Of a DNA stretch of 64,000 nucleotides, positions 1 through 7,918 are shown piece after piece; positions within the stretch are counted from its first letter, which is position 1, and the number at the start of each line of letters is the position of its first letter. The notes under the pieces were generated by a model that was given only the letters and a program-made list of their open reading frames with translations, was not told the origin of the DNA and made no database searches. The stretch is from Falsirhodobacter sp. alg1 (lineage in GTDB: Bacteria > Pseudomonadota > Alphaproteobacteria > Rhodobacterales > Rhodobacteraceae). The stretch covers positions 275,074 to 339,073 of the forward strand of contig NZ_BBJC02000003.1 of the NCBI RefSeq assembly GCF_000739715.2. The letters run 5' to 3'. The translations under genes were made by a program, and so were the position numbers.

Positions 1-78
1 GGGGTTCCGGCCCGTGTCGTGGGGGCGGCCGGATGCGACAGCCCATCCATCAGTATGGACCAACTGGTCAACGACTAA
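1..78 (+). CDS. cysE: Serine O-acetyltransferase (CysE), C-terminal fragment
   Basis: Only the last 25 codons lie in the window, ending in TAA. The reading begins GVPARVVG, the typical last turn of the left-handed beta-helix of CysE and related hexapeptide acyltransferases, and continues to a short tail with SMDQ, as in alphaproteobacterial CysE. CysE acetylates L-serine with acetyl-CoA for cysteine synthesis. It converges on aceF and shares a hairpin terminator with it. The fragment is too short to exclude another hexapeptide transferase; the assignment is by motif only. Confidence 0.6.
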   Translation, partial: GVPARVVGAAGCDSPSISMDQLVND

Positions 79-80
79 TG

Positions 81-110
81 AAAAAGGTCCGGAGGTTTCC
101 TCCGGACCTT
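81..110 (-). terminator. Rho-independent terminator of the pdh operon (probably bidirectional)
   Basis: A perfect 12-bp stem (arms 84-95 and 99-110) with a 3-nt loop. On the minus strand it is followed by a run of five T residues, and it starts 23 nt beyond the aceF stop. It also sits just beyond the cysE stop, so it may end both transcripts, although the plus-side T tract is weak. Confidence 0.85.
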
Positions 111-132
111 CTGGTTTTACGCCAATGTGACC

Positions 133-1464
133 TCAGGCGAGCATCGTCATCGGATTTTCCAGATTATCGACAATCGCCGCCATCAGTTCGGCACCCAAGG
201 CACCGTCGATTACACGGTGATCGACCGACAGGGTCATCGACATCACGGTGGCCACGGTCAGTTCGCCATCCTTGCCGACAACCGGCTTTTTCAGTCCGGC
301 ACCTACTGCAAGAATTGCAGATTGCGGCGGATTGATGATCGCGTCGAAGTTTTCGATCCCCATCATTCCCAGGTTTGAAATCGCAAAGCTTCCGCCCTGA
401 TATTCATGAGGAGCAAGTTTCTTGTCCCGCGCACGTTTTGCCAGATCCTTCATTTCGGCTGACAGGGCCGAAAGGGATTTCTGGTCCGCATCCTTGAGAA
501 CCGGAGTGAACAACCCGCCCTCGACAGAGACGGCCACAGCGACATCAGATGCCTTCATCTTCAGAACGCGATCTCCAGCCCAGACAGCATTGGCAGTGCC
601 AACCTGTTGCAGAGCCAATGCGCATGCCTTGATGATGAAATCGTTGATCGACAGTTTCACACCACGGCCTTCAAGCTGGGCATTCAACTGGCTGCGGAAC
701 TTCATCAAGGCATCGAGATTCACATTCCGGCGCAGATAGAAGTGCGGAACAGTCTGCTTGGCTTCTGTCAGGCGTGCCGCGATGGTTTTACGCATGCCGT
801 CGAGGGTGATCTCCTCGTACTTCCGGCCATCGTACATCTTCTTGACAGCATCCGCACCATTTGTTGCCGCAGCCACGGGAGCAGCCGCTTTTGGTGCTTC
901 GGCAGAGGCAGTATCGGCTTTCGGCGCTGCTCCGGCCTTGGCGTTCTCGACATCGGCCTTCACGATCCGGCCATGCGGGCCGGACCCTCTGATCGATGCA
1001 AGGTCAACACCTTTGTCTGCAGCGATACGGCGCGCCAAGGGCGATGCGAACACGCGCTTTCCGTTCGCTTTCGGGGCGGCGGGTGCTGCGCTAGACGCAA
1101 CTGCGCCTGCAGGGGCCGGCTGGGTCTTTTCAGCCTTCGGCTCGGGCTTTTCCTCGCGTCCGGCTTTTTCTTCGGCGGTGTCGGCTTTTTGCGCGGCACC
1201 CGCATCTGCGGGCACCTCTTCGCCTTCTTCGACGATGACGGCGATGGGCTGGTTCACCTTCACGCCCGAGGTGCCTTCGGAGACGATGATCTTACCCATC
1301 ACGCCTTCATCGACAGCTTCGAATTCCATCGTCGCCTTGTCGGTTTCGATTTCTGCAATCACCATACCGGAGGTGATCGTGTCGCCTTCTTTGACCAGCC
1401 ATTTGGCCAGCGTGCCCTCTTCCATCGTAGGGGATAGGGCCGGCATCAGGATTTCGGTCGCCAT
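133..1464 (-). CDS. aceF: Pyruvate dehydrogenase E2, dihydrolipoamide acetyltransferase
   Basis: E2 core of the pyruvate dehydrogenase complex; transfers the acetyl group from lipoate to CoA. 443 residues. An N-terminal lipoyl domain (about 1-80) has the lipoylated lysine K43 in ETDKA. A Pro/Ala/Lys-rich linker follows, then a peripheral subunit-binding domain near 137-175 (ASPLARRIA, GSGPHGRI). The C-terminal catalytic domain ends with the active-site DHRVIDG. There is one lipoyl domain here, and pdhB carries a second, near-identical one. Last gene of pdhA-pdhB-aceF, 11 nt after pdhB, followed by a strong terminator. No lipoamide dehydrogenase gene is visible downstream. Also called pdhC in alphaproteobacteria. 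Confidence 0.96.
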   Translation of the reverse strand: MATEILMPALSPTMEEGTLAKWLVKEGDTITSGMVIAEIETDKATMEFEAVDEGVMGKIIVSEGTSGVKVNQPIAVIVEEGEEVPADAGAAQKADTAEEKAGREEKPEPKAEKTQPAPAGAVASSAAPAAPKANGKRVFASPLARRIAADKGVDLASIRGSGPHGRIVKADVENAKAGAAPKADTASAEAPKAAAPVAAATNGADAVKKMYDGRKYEEITLDGMRKTIAARLTEAKQTVPHFYLRRNVNLDALMKFRSQLNAQLEGRGVKLSINDFIIKACALALQQVGTANAVWAGDRVLKMKASDVAVAVSVEGGLFTPVLKDADQKSLSALSAEMKDLAKRARDKKLAPHEYQGGSFAISNLGMMGIENFDAIINPPQSAILAVGAGLKKPVVGKDGELTVATVMSMTLSVDHRVIDGALGAELMAAIVDNLENPMTMLA

Positions 1465-1475
1465 GGTTTCCCCCT

Positions 1476-2867
1476 TCAGCGGTAGCAGACTGATTTAACA
1501 GCTTCGATAACCTCGGCCGTCGTAACCAATGCCAGCTTTTCCAGGTTGGCAGCATAGGGCATCGGAACGTCCTTGCCCGTCAGGTTGATCACCGGAGCAT
1601 CAAGGTAGTCGAACGCCTGTTGCATGATCGTGGCCGAAATATGGTTCCCGATCGAGCCGACGGGGAAGCCTTCTTCGACCGTGACGCAACGGTTCGTCTT
1701 GCGAACCGACTCCAGCACGGTTTCGTAATCGATCGGACGCAAGGTGCGCAGGTCGATGACTTCGGCTTCGATACCTTCCTCGGCCAGCTTGTCAGCTGCT
1801 TCCAGCGCATAGGTCATGCCGATGCCGAACGAAACGATGGTAACATCCTTGCCTTCGCGCCAGATCCGGGCCTTGCCGAACGGGATGGTGAAGTCATCCA
1901 CGTCCGGAACCTCGAACGAGCGACCGTACATGATCTCGTTTTCAAGGAAGATTACGGGGTTTGGATCGCGGATCGCCTGTTTCAGCAAGCCTTTTGCATC
2001 AGCCGCCGAATAGGGGATGACCACCTTCAGGCCCGGGATATGCGCATACCAGGCCGAGTAATCCTGGCTGTGCTGTGCGCCCACGCGGGCAGCCGCACCG
2101 TTCGGACCGCGAAACACGATCGGGCATCCCATCTGGCCGCCGGACATGTACAGCGTCTTGGCTGCCGAGTTGACGATCTGGTCCATCGCCTGCATGGCGA
2201 AGTTGAACGTCATGAATTCCACGACCGGGTTCAGGCCGCCAAAAGCAGCACCGACGGCAAGACCGGCAAAGCCATGTTCGGTAATGGGCGTATCAACGAC
2301 ACGCTTCGGGCCGAATTCGTCCAGAAGACCCTGGGTGATCTTGTAGGCGCCTTCGTATTCACCCACTTCCTCGCCCATCACGAAAACCTTGTCGTTTCCG
2401 CGCATCTCTTCGGCCATGGCTTCGCGCAGGGCTTCCCGCACGGTCATGGTCTTCATTTTCGTGCCTTCAGGCCAATCCGGCGACACGTCACGTTTGCCTG
2501 CCACAGGGGCAGCCGGTGATGTCACTGCAGGTTTGTCCATATGGGCCGCGTCGGATTTCGCTTCGGCCTTTTCGCCTTCGGGAGCTTTCTCCTCGGCGGG
2601 GGCTTCTACGTCATCGGCGCTTTCGCCTTCTTCGACCAGAACGGCAATCGGCGTGTTGACCTTTACGCCCGAGGTTCCCTCGGCGATCAGGATCTTGCCC
2701 ATGATACCTTCGTCAACAGCCTCGAATTCCATCGTGGCCTTGTCGGTCTCGATTTCGGCCATGACCATGCCCGAAGTCACGGTATCGCCTTCCTTGACCA
2801 GCCATTTGGCCAGCGTACCTTCTTCCATCGTCGGCGACAGGGCCGGCATCAGAACTTGCGTTGCCAT
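1476..2867 (-). CDS. pdhB: Pyruvate dehydrogenase E1 beta subunit with N-terminal lipoyl domain
   Basis: Beta subunit of the heterotetrameric E1, which decarboxylates pyruvate with thiamine diphosphate and reductively acetylates lipoate. 463 residues, about 130 longer than a bare E1-beta because of an extra lipoyl domain at 1-80 (K43 in ETDKA) joined by an acidic Ala/Glu/Lys linker. The E1-beta domain starts near 140 ([15 protein letters not shown]) and contains [12 protein letters not shown] and [14 protein letters not shown]. This fusion is known in Rhodobacter and Rhizobium relatives. It lies 12 nt after pdhA and 11 nt before aceF, so the three genes form one operon. Confidence 0.96.
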   Translation of the reverse strand: MATQVLMPALSPTMEEGTLAKWLVKEGDTVTSGMVMAEIETDKATMEFEAVDEGIMGKILIAEGTSGVKVNTPIAVLVEEGESADDVEAPAEEKAPEGEKAEAKSDAAHMDKPAVTSPAAPVAGKRDVSPDWPEGTKMKTMTVREALREAMAEEMRGNDKVFVMGEEVGEYEGAYKITQGLLDEFGPKRVVDTPITEHGFAGLAVGAAFGGLNPVVEFMTFNFAMQAMDQIVNSAAKTLYMSGGQMGCPIVFRGPNGAAARVGAQHSQDYSAWYAHIPGLKVVIPYSAADAKGLLKQAIRDPNPVIFLENEIMYGRSFEVPDVDDFTIPFGKARIWREGKDVTIVSFGIGMTYALEAADKLAEEGIEAEVIDLRTLRPIDYETVLESVRKTNRCVTVEEGFPVGSIGNHISATIMQQAFDYLDAPVINLTGKDVPMPYAANLEKLALVTTAEVIEAVKSVCYR

Positions 2868-2879
2868 AATATCGCCCCC

Positions 2880-3869
2880 TTACGCGTAAATGTCTGTCCA
2901 AAGCTCGGATACATCCGGCTCCGGGCTTTCTTTCGCGAACTCGGCAGATTCGTTCACGACAGCTTTGATTTCTTTGTCGATGGCCTTCAGGTCATCATCC
3001 GTGGCGTGGCCGCCCTGAACCAGCAATTCGCGGACGTGCTCGATTGCGTCCTTTTCGGAGCGCATCTTTTCCACTTCGTCCCGGGTGCGGTATTTCGCAG
3101 GGTCAGACATGGAGTGTCCACGGTAGCGGTAGGTGTTCACCTCGAGGATGTACGGGCCTTTGCCTGCACGGCAATGCGCCACAGCCTTTTCACCAGCGGC
3201 TTTCACTGCCAGAACGTCCATGCCGTCCACAGCCTCGCCCGCGATACCATAGGCGACGCCACGCTCCCAGTAGGAAGGCGATTTGGTCGAGCGCTTGACG
3301 CTCATGCCCATGGCGTACTGGTTGTTCTCGATCACGAAAACGACCGGCAGGTCCCATAGCTGCGCCATGTTGTAGGTTTCGTACACCTGACCCTGGTTTG
3401 CAGCGCCATCCCCGAAGTAGGAGAAGGTGACGTTGTCATTGCCAAGGTATTTATCAGCGAACGACAGGCCGGCACCGATCGGCACCTGAGCGCCGACGAT
3501 TCCGTGACCGCCGTAGAAGTGTTTCTCGCGGCTGAACATGTGCATCGAACCGCCCTTGCCCTTGGAGTAGCCCCCCTCGCGGCCGGTCAGTTCTGCCATG
3601 ACGCCCTTGGCATCCATGCCACAGGCAAGCATGTGCCCGTGATCGCGGTAGGAGGTGACGCGCTTGTCACCCTCTTTGGCGGCGGCTTCGAGGCCGACGA
3701 CAACCGCCTCCTGACCGATGTAAAGGTGGCAGAAGCCACCGATCAGGCCCATGCCGTATAGCTGTCCGGCCTTTTCTTCGAATCGGCGGATCAGCAGCAT
3801 GTCGCGGTAATAGCCAAGGAGCTCGTCCTTGGAGACATTGGGAATGTCGGCCGGTTTGGTGGTGGCCAT
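2880..3869 (-). CDS. pdhA: Pyruvate dehydrogenase E1 alpha subunit
   Basis: Alpha subunit of E1. 329 residues from the chosen start MATTKPADIP. The thiamine diphosphate/Mg motif GDGAANQGQVYE is present, as is the phosphorylation-loop region YRYRGHSMSDPAKYR typical of E1-alpha. An in-frame GTG 15 nt upstream would add MEEDP, but the Shine-Dalgarno GGAGGA lies inside those codons, so the ATG is the real start. First gene of the operon. A near-perfect dyad 26 nt upstream of the start (3896-3915) may be an operator. Confidence 0.96.
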   Translation of the reverse strand: MATTKPADIPNVSKDELLGYYRDMLLIRRFEEKAGQLYGMGLIGGFCHLYIGQEAVVVGLEAAAKEGDKRVTSYRDHGHMLACGMDAKGVMAELTGREGGYSKGKGGSMHMFSREKHFYGGHGIVGAQVPIGAGLSFADKYLGNDNVTFSYFGDGAANQGQVYETYNMAQLWDLPVVFVIENNQYAMGMSVKRSTKSPSYWERGVAYGIAGEAVDGMDVLAVKAAGEKAVAHCRAGKGPYILEVNTYRYRGHSMSDPAKYRTRDEVEKMRSEKDAIEHVRELLVQGGHATDDDLKAIDKEIKAVVNESAEFAKESPEPDVSELWTDIYA

Positions 3870-3895
3870 AGGGTCCTCCTCCACGGAAAAAGGAA

Positions 3896-3915
3896 ATAGT
3901 TTAGCCTTAAACTAT
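3896..3915. promoter_or_regulatory. Inverted repeat in the pdhA 5' region, candidate operator
   Basis: Perfect 8-bp arms ATAGTTTA and TAAACTAT separated by GCCT, centred about 36 nt upstream of the pdhA ATG. It is AT-rich in a GC-rich context and has no T tract in its position, so it looks like a dimeric repressor site near the transcription start and not a terminator. The binding protein is unknown. Confidence 0.5.
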
Positions 3916-3958
3916 CTGTATCCGATAAGGTTCGGAAGGTGTAGCATAAAAAATCTGC

Positions 3959-4258
3959 TCACCGGATCATGATCTCATCCGGACGCAAATAGCCAAGGAT
4001 GTCACGTGCTTGTTGGTCCAGAAGGTCCATGTCGAGGTAATCATCGGACAGGCGATGCGTCTTGTTTTCAATATCGTCGAGCTGCGCCTGAAGGCGCCCC
4101 CGGTCGGTTTCCAGCTGATCGATTTCGGCACGGATCTGGACCTGACGGAATACGCCATAGTCCCCCTGCACAGCTGCAAATGTGAAATATAGCCCCAGGG
4201 TGGCCAGCAGCAAGAAATAGATCAGGGCGCCAAGCGCCGGACGGTTGTTCGTATTCAT
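3959..4258 (-). CDS. ftsB: Septum formation initiator FtsB/DivIC family protein
   Basis: Small bitopic division protein expected to join the FtsB-FtsL-FtsQ complex at the septum. 99 residues: a short cytoplasmic N-terminus, one transmembrane helix (about 9-28, ALIYFLLLATLGLYFTFAAV), then a coiled coil (about 38-68; EIDQLETDRGRLQAQLDDIE) and a C-terminal part with ARDILGYLRPDEIMI typical of the family. The start was set at MNTNNRP, preceded by GAGGG; longer in-frame starts lack a ribosome site. It sits between fbaB and pdhA, all on the minus strand; this neighbourhood is common in Rhodobacterales. Confident in family, less in partner details. Confidence 0.88.
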   Translation of the reverse strand: MNTNNRPALGALIYFLLLATLGLYFTFAAVQGDYGVFRQVQIRAEIDQLETDRGRLQAQLDDIENKTHRLSDDYLDMDLLDQQARDILGYLRPDEIMIR

Positions 4259-4328
4259 TGCTGCCCTCAACACCCGCCTCTTTTGCCGACGGTGGCCGAA
4301 TAATGCCACGCCCCGCGGCATCAGGCAA

Positions 4329-4356
4329 AGGGTTTCCCGATTTCCCGGGAAACCCT
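4329..4356 (-). terminator. Hairpin downstream of fbaB, probable terminator
   Basis: Perfect 11-bp stem (4329-4339 with 4346-4356) and 6-nt loop, 6 nt after the fbaB stop on the minus strand. The T tract is short (TTTGCC), so termination may be weak and some transcripts may continue into ftsB. Confidence 0.55.
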
Positions 4357-4362
4357 GCGGGA

Positions 4363-5292
4363 TCAGGCCTGACCTTTGTAGATCGCGACCAGCTTTGCCA
4401 GCATGGCCAGCGCATCCTCACGCGAGCGTTGGAACGAGTTCCGCCCGATGATGGAGCCGTTGCCCCCACCGGCCAGAATGGCGCGTGCATCGTCGTACAC
4501 CGCGTCCTCACCCTTGGCCGCACCACCGGAGAAAACGATGATCCGGCGGCCGGCGAAGGAGGCATCCACGCAATGCTTCACGCGGGCGGCCATATCTGCC
4601 ACGTTGATGTTTTGCGCTTCGTAGACCTTTTTCGCCTCGGGCAGCATCAGATGGTCGGTGGACAGTTTGATCTTGATAATATGGGCGCCAAGCAAAGCCG
4701 CGATATGGGCGGCATAGGCGGCAACATCGATCGCCGTCTCGCCGTCCTTGCTGATCGCCTCACCCCGCGGATAGGACCAGATGACCGTTGCGATCCCCTT
4801 GGACGCGGCCTCTTTGCGCATCTCGACGATTTCCTCGAACATATCGAGGGCCATGTCGGAACCCGGATAGATCGTGAAGCCGATGGCCGAACAGCCAAGG
4901 CGGAGCGCATCATCCACCGATGCCGTGACGGCCTGGTTCTTGCCAGCTGTGTCGGACATCAGCGAATTGGCAGAGTTCGCCTTCAGAATGGTCGGGATCT
5001 GACCTGCGAATGTATCCGCCCCGGCTTCCAGCGGGCCAAGCGGCGCCGCATAGGCCGACATGCCGGCATCGATCGCCAGTTTGTAGTGATAGTGCGGATC
5101 ATAACCGGCAGGGTTCTGTGCAAAGCTACGGGCAGGGCCGTGCTCGAACCCCTGATCAACCGGCAGGATGATCATCTTGCCGGTTCCGCCCAGTTTGCCC
5201 TCCATCAGCATGCGGCAAAGGTTGCCTTTCACGCCGGCATTCTCTCCCTCGTAGTTGGCCAGAATACGTTGGACAGTTCTGGATGCACGCAT
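4363..5292 (-). CDS. fbaB: Class I fructose-bisphosphate aldolase (FbaB/DhnA type)
   Basis: Reversibly cleaves fructose-1,6-bisphosphate to dihydroxyacetone phosphate and glyceraldehyde-3-phosphate by a Schiff-base mechanism. 309 residues. DhnA-family features are visible: ILPVDQGFEHGP near the N-terminus, the IIKIKLS strand with the expected Schiff-base lysine, and a C-terminal phosphate-binding GG segment (IVFSGGAAKGEDA). It is not the zinc-dependent class II enzyme. In Rhodobacterales that use the Entner-Doudoroff route for sugars, it probably works mainly in gluconeogenesis. It lies downstream of pgk in the same direction, but a 200-bp gap with three dyad elements suggests its own promoter. 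Confidence 0.93.
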   Translation of the reverse strand: MRASRTVQRILANYEGENAGVKGNLCRMLMEGKLGGTGKMIILPVDQGFEHGPARSFAQNPAGYDPHYHYKLAIDAGMSAYAAPLGPLEAGADTFAGQIPTILKANSANSLMSDTAGKNQAVTASVDDALRLGCSAIGFTIYPGSDMALDMFEEIVEMRKEAASKGIATVIWSYPRGEAISKDGETAIDVAAYAAHIAALLGAHIIKIKLSTDHLMLPEAKKVYEAQNINVADMAARVKHCVDASFAGRRIIVFSGGAAKGEDAVYDDARAILAGGGNGSIIGRNSFQRSREDALAMLAKLVAIYKGQA

Positions 5293-5356
5293 CTTTATCT
5301 CCCTAAAATACCTACTCCCGAACTGTGTTAGGGACTGATTTTGGGCTCGGCAACTG

Positions 5357-5370
5357 TGGTGGCGCTAACA
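5357..5370. promoter_or_regulatory. LacI-type operator candidate upstream of fbaB
   Basis: TGGTGGCGCTAACA, a 14-bp imperfect palindrome with central CG, as bound by LacI-family regulators. It differs at two positions from the element at 16398-16411 upstream of edd. It lies about 65 nt upstream of the fbaB start. Rhodobacter sphaeroides has a LacI-family central carbon regulator, CceR, that acts on Entner-Doudoroff and gluconeogenic genes; a CceR-like protein is the natural candidate, by inference. Confidence 0.5.
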
Positions 5371-5380
5371 TATTAAACGT

Positions 5381-5398
5381 AATACGAAAAATCGTATT
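5381..5398. promoter_or_regulatory. AT-rich dyad upstream of fbaB
   Basis: Perfect 7-bp arms AATACGA and TCGTATT around AAAA. Upstream of the LacI-type element relative to fbaB. No binding protein can be named; it could be an operator or a promoter-associated curved element. Confidence 0.45.
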
Positions 5399-5436
5399 TC
5401 GGGCCGGAAATCGCTTAGTTTCGGAGGGGAAATGTC

Positions 5437-5473
5437 GGAATGTGACAGGCGTGTATCAGCCGTGTCACATTCC
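5437..5473. terminator. Long hairpin downstream of pgk
   Basis: Perfect 11-bp arms (5437-5447, 5463-5473), extended inward by a GGC/GCC pair with one bulge. It starts 20 nt after the pgk stop on the minus strand and has no T tract. It may be a Rho-dependent or attenuating structure, an mRNA 3' stabiliser, or a protein site (core TGTGACA/TGTCACA). Confidence 0.45.
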
Positions 5474-5492
5474 ATTTGGTCAGAAGCCGCGG

Positions 5493-6680
5493 TTAGCCGA
5501 GGGCTGCGACCCCGGGAAGGACCTTGCCTTCCATCCATTCAAGAAACGCACCGCCAGCCGTGGAGATATAGCTGAAGCGCGCGGCGGCGTCCGCCTTGTT
5601 CAACGCTGCTACCGTATCGCCACCCCCGGCAACCGAAACGAGCGTTCCTGCCTCGGTCAGGGCTGCGGCCTTCAGCGCGGCGGCATTTGTTGCGGCATCG
5701 AAGGGCTCAATCTCGAACGCACCCAGCGGGCCGTTCCAGACAAGGGTGGAGGAATCCGTGAAGACCTTGGACAATGCGGCTACGGTTTCCGGGCCCGCAT
5801 CGAGGATCATCGCATCCGCAGGGCAGGCGTCGGCTGCAACGGTTTCGGAGGCGGCATTTGCCTTGAACTCACGTGCGACAACCACATCGACGGGCAGGTG
5901 GATCGTGCAGCCCGCAGCTTCGGCCTTTTTCAAAATGTCCTGAGCGGTGCCGGCCATGTCACGTTCGGCCAGGCTTTTGCCCACTTCGATACCCTGGGCG
6001 ACAAGGAACGTGTTGGCCATGCCACCACCGATGACCAGATGGTCCACCTTGGTCACGAGGTTGCCCAGAAGGTCCAGCTTGGTCGAAACCTTGGCGCCGC
6101 CGACAACAGCGACCACCGGACGTTTGGGCGACCCCAGGGCGGCATCAAGGGCACGCAGCTCCTCGGCCATCAATCGGCCCGCCGCAGAGGGCAGGAGGCG
6201 CGCAACGCCCTCGGTAGAGGCATGGGCGCGATGGGCTGCCGAGAAGGCGTCGTTCACATAGATGTCACCCAGGTCAGCCAGCTGGCGGGCCAGCGCGGGA
6301 TCATTCTTTTCCTCACCGGCGTGGAAGCGGGTGTTTTCCAGAAGGACCACATCGCCCTCGCCAGCTTGACCGATCGCATCACGGGCAGCATCACCCACGC
6401 AATCGGCACCGAAGATCACGCGCATGCCCAGTGCCTTTTCCAGGGCTGGCAGAATGTGTTGCAGGCTCATGTCCGGAACCGGAGTTCCCTTGGGGCGGCC
6501 GAAGTGGGCCAACAATACAGGCTTGCCACCCGATTGTACGATATCGCGAACAGTGGGCACGATTTTTTCGATGCGGGTGGCATCGGTCACGACACCCCCT
6601 TCCATCGGGACGTTCACATCCACGCGCACCAGAACAACCTTGTCCTGCATTTCAATGTCGTCCAGCGTCTTATAGGCCAT
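5493..6680 (-). CDS. pgk: Phosphoglycerate kinase
   Basis: Interconverts 1,3-bisphosphoglycerate plus ADP with 3-phosphoglycerate plus ATP in lower glycolysis and gluconeogenesis. 395 residues, usual for bacterial PGK. The substrate-binding RVDVNVPM is near the N-terminus, [10 protein letters not shown] follows, and the nucleotide-binding [11 protein letters not shown] and C-terminal [12 protein letters not shown] are intact. The start MAYKTLDD is preceded by AAGGAGG; a longer reading frame upstream has no ribosome site. Divergent from ppiB, with fbaB downstream. Confidence 0.97.
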   Translation of the reverse strand: MAYKTLDDIEMQDKVVLVRVDVNVPMEGGVVTDATRIEKIVPTVRDIVQSGGKPVLLAHFGRPKGTPVPDMSLQHILPALEKALGMRVIFGADCVGDAARDAIGQAGEGDVVLLENTRFHAGEEKNDPALARQLADLGDIYVNDAFSAAHRAHASTEGVARLLPSAAGRLMAEELRALDAALGSPKRPVVAVVGGAKVSTKLDLLGNLVTKVDHLVIGGGMANTFLVAQGIEVGKSLAERDMAGTAQDILKKAEAAGCTIHLPVDVVVAREFKANAASETVAADACPADAMILDAGPETVAALSKVFTDSSTLVWNGPLGAFEIEPFDAATNAAALKAAALTEAGTLVSVAGGGDTVAALNKADAAARFSYISTAGGAFLEWMEGKVLPGVAALG

Positions 6681-6828
6681 CAGATCCTCCTTACGGTTGC
6701 AGCAGAAGTCGCACCCGTTTCGTGTCAGGTCAACGGGCGGCATTGCGCCACTACGACTGTTGCTCCTTTTCATGGCAGTGCGGGCGCATTAGGTTCCGCT
6801 GCGTAACTGCGAAGAAGGAGCGCCTTTC

Positions 6829-7335
6829 ATGGCCGAGATCACCGATCCCGAAAACACGATCATCATCACCCTCAAGGATGGGGACGTTACGATTCAGCTT
6901 TTGCCCGACGTGGCACCGCAGCATGTTGCGCGCATGAAAGAGCTGGCACGCGCGGGTTCCTATGACAACGTCGTTTTCCACCGCGTCATCGACGGTTTCA
7001 TGGCCCAGACGGGCGATGTGGCCAACGGTAATGCCGAAAAGGATTTCGATCTGCGCCGCGCAGGAACCGGTGGTTCCGACATGCCCGACCTTCCTGCAGA
7101 ATTCTCCAAGGTACCGCATGCCCGCGGAAGCATCGGCGCGGCACGTTCGGCAAACCCGAATTCGGCCAACAGCCAGTTCTTCATCAACTTCAATGACAAC
7201 AGTTTCCTCAACGGGCAATACACCGTTTACGGGCAGGTCATCAAAGGGATGGAACATGTGGACAAGATCGTCCGCGGTGAGCCGCCGGCAAACCCTGATC
7301 GCATGATCAAGGTTCGGGTGGCTGCGGATGTCTAA
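6829..7335 (+). CDS. ppiB: Peptidyl-prolyl cis-trans isomerase, cytoplasmic cyclophilin
   Basis: Catalyses cis-trans isomerisation of Xaa-Pro bonds in proteins. 168 residues without a signal sequence. Cyclophilin landmarks: YDNVVFHRVIDGFMAQTGD with the catalytic arginine in FHRV, then NSANSQFFIN and the C-terminal VYGQVIKGMEHVDKI. A good site, GAAGGAG, precedes the ATG. Its stop overlaps the start of a second, exported cyclophilin by 8 bp. The pair shows close sequence similarity, as from tandem duplication. Confidence 0.94.
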   Translation: MAEITDPENTIIITLKDGDVTIQLLPDVAPQHVARMKELARAGSYDNVVFHRVIDGFMAQTGDVANGNAEKDFDLRRAGTGGSDMPDLPAEFSKVPHARGSIGAARSANPNSANSQFFINFNDNSFLNGQYTVYGQVIKGMEHVDKIVRGEPPANPDRMIKVRVAADV

Positions 7336-7885
7336 GGCAATTCTGGCGACAGCATTCTCGTTGCTGGCCGGTGCTGCATTGGCACAGACATCTGACGGGC
7401 CGGGCCCCAATCTGGTGATCGACATTGCTGGCCCCGGCGCCAATGGTCAGGTCGTGATCGACCTGCTGCCGGATGTGGCCCCCAAGCATGTGGCGCAAAT
7501 CGTCAAACTGGCCGAGACCGGCGAATATGACGATGTGGTTTTCCACCGCGTCATTGACGGCTTCATGGCGCAGACGGGCGATGTGCAATTCGGCAAGGGT
7601 GCTGTGACCCGTCAGTCGGGCATGGGCGGGTCGGAGCTTCCGGACCTGCCTGCGGAGTTCTCCGATCGTCCGTTCCAGCGTGGAACGGTCGGTATGGCAC
7701 GCTCGCAGGATCCCAATTCCGCGAACAGCCAGTTCTTCATCATGTTCGCACCGGGTGATTTCCTGAACGGCCAGTACACGGTCGTCGGGCAGGTCATCGC
7801 CGGCATGGATGTGGTGGATCAGATCACGAAGGGCGAGCCGCCGGCAAACCCGGACCGCATGGTCAAGGTGACCGTCGAGGAATAA
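7328..7885 (+). CDS. Peptidyl-prolyl cis-trans isomerase, exported cyclophilin
   Basis: 185 residues. Starts with a signal peptide (MSKAILATAFSLLAGAALAQ, cleavage expected after ALA), then a cyclophilin domain with VVFHRVIDGFMAQTGDVQFG and NSANSQFFIM. It should act on proteins in the periplasm. The gene overlaps the end of ppiB by 8 bp and is probably translationally coupled to it. Gene symbol ppiA would fit by location, but orthology to E. coli ppiA is not shown. A strong terminator follows at once. Confidence 0.92.
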   Translation: MSKAILATAFSLLAGAALAQTSDGPGPNLVIDIAGPGANGQVVIDLLPDVAPKHVAQIVKLAETGEYDDVVFHRVIDGFMAQTGDVQFGKGAVTRQSGMGGSELPDLPAEFSDRPFQRGTVGMARSQDPNSANSQFFIMFAPGDFLNGQYTVVGQVIAGMDVVDQITKGEPPANPDRMVKVTVEE

Positions 7886-7886
7886 G

Positions 7887-7915
7887 AAAAAGGCCCGCAT
7901 CATGCGGGCCTTTTT
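7887..7915. terminator. Bidirectional Rho-independent terminator
   Basis: Stem of GGCCCGCAT with its complement around a single C, flanked by A5 and T5 tracts that extend the pairing, so it works on either strand. It separates the exported cyclophilin gene (plus) from the convergent DUF475 gene (minus). Confidence 0.92.
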
Positions 7916-7918
7916 CAT

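Noticed and set aside
4258-5331. 357-codon plus-strand frame opposite fbaB
   Set aside because: Antisense to the aldolase gene, low-complexity Arg/Gly/His composition.
5325-6806. 493-codon plus-strand frame opposite pgk
   Set aside because: Antisense to pgk with Gly/Arg/His-rich composition and no domain.
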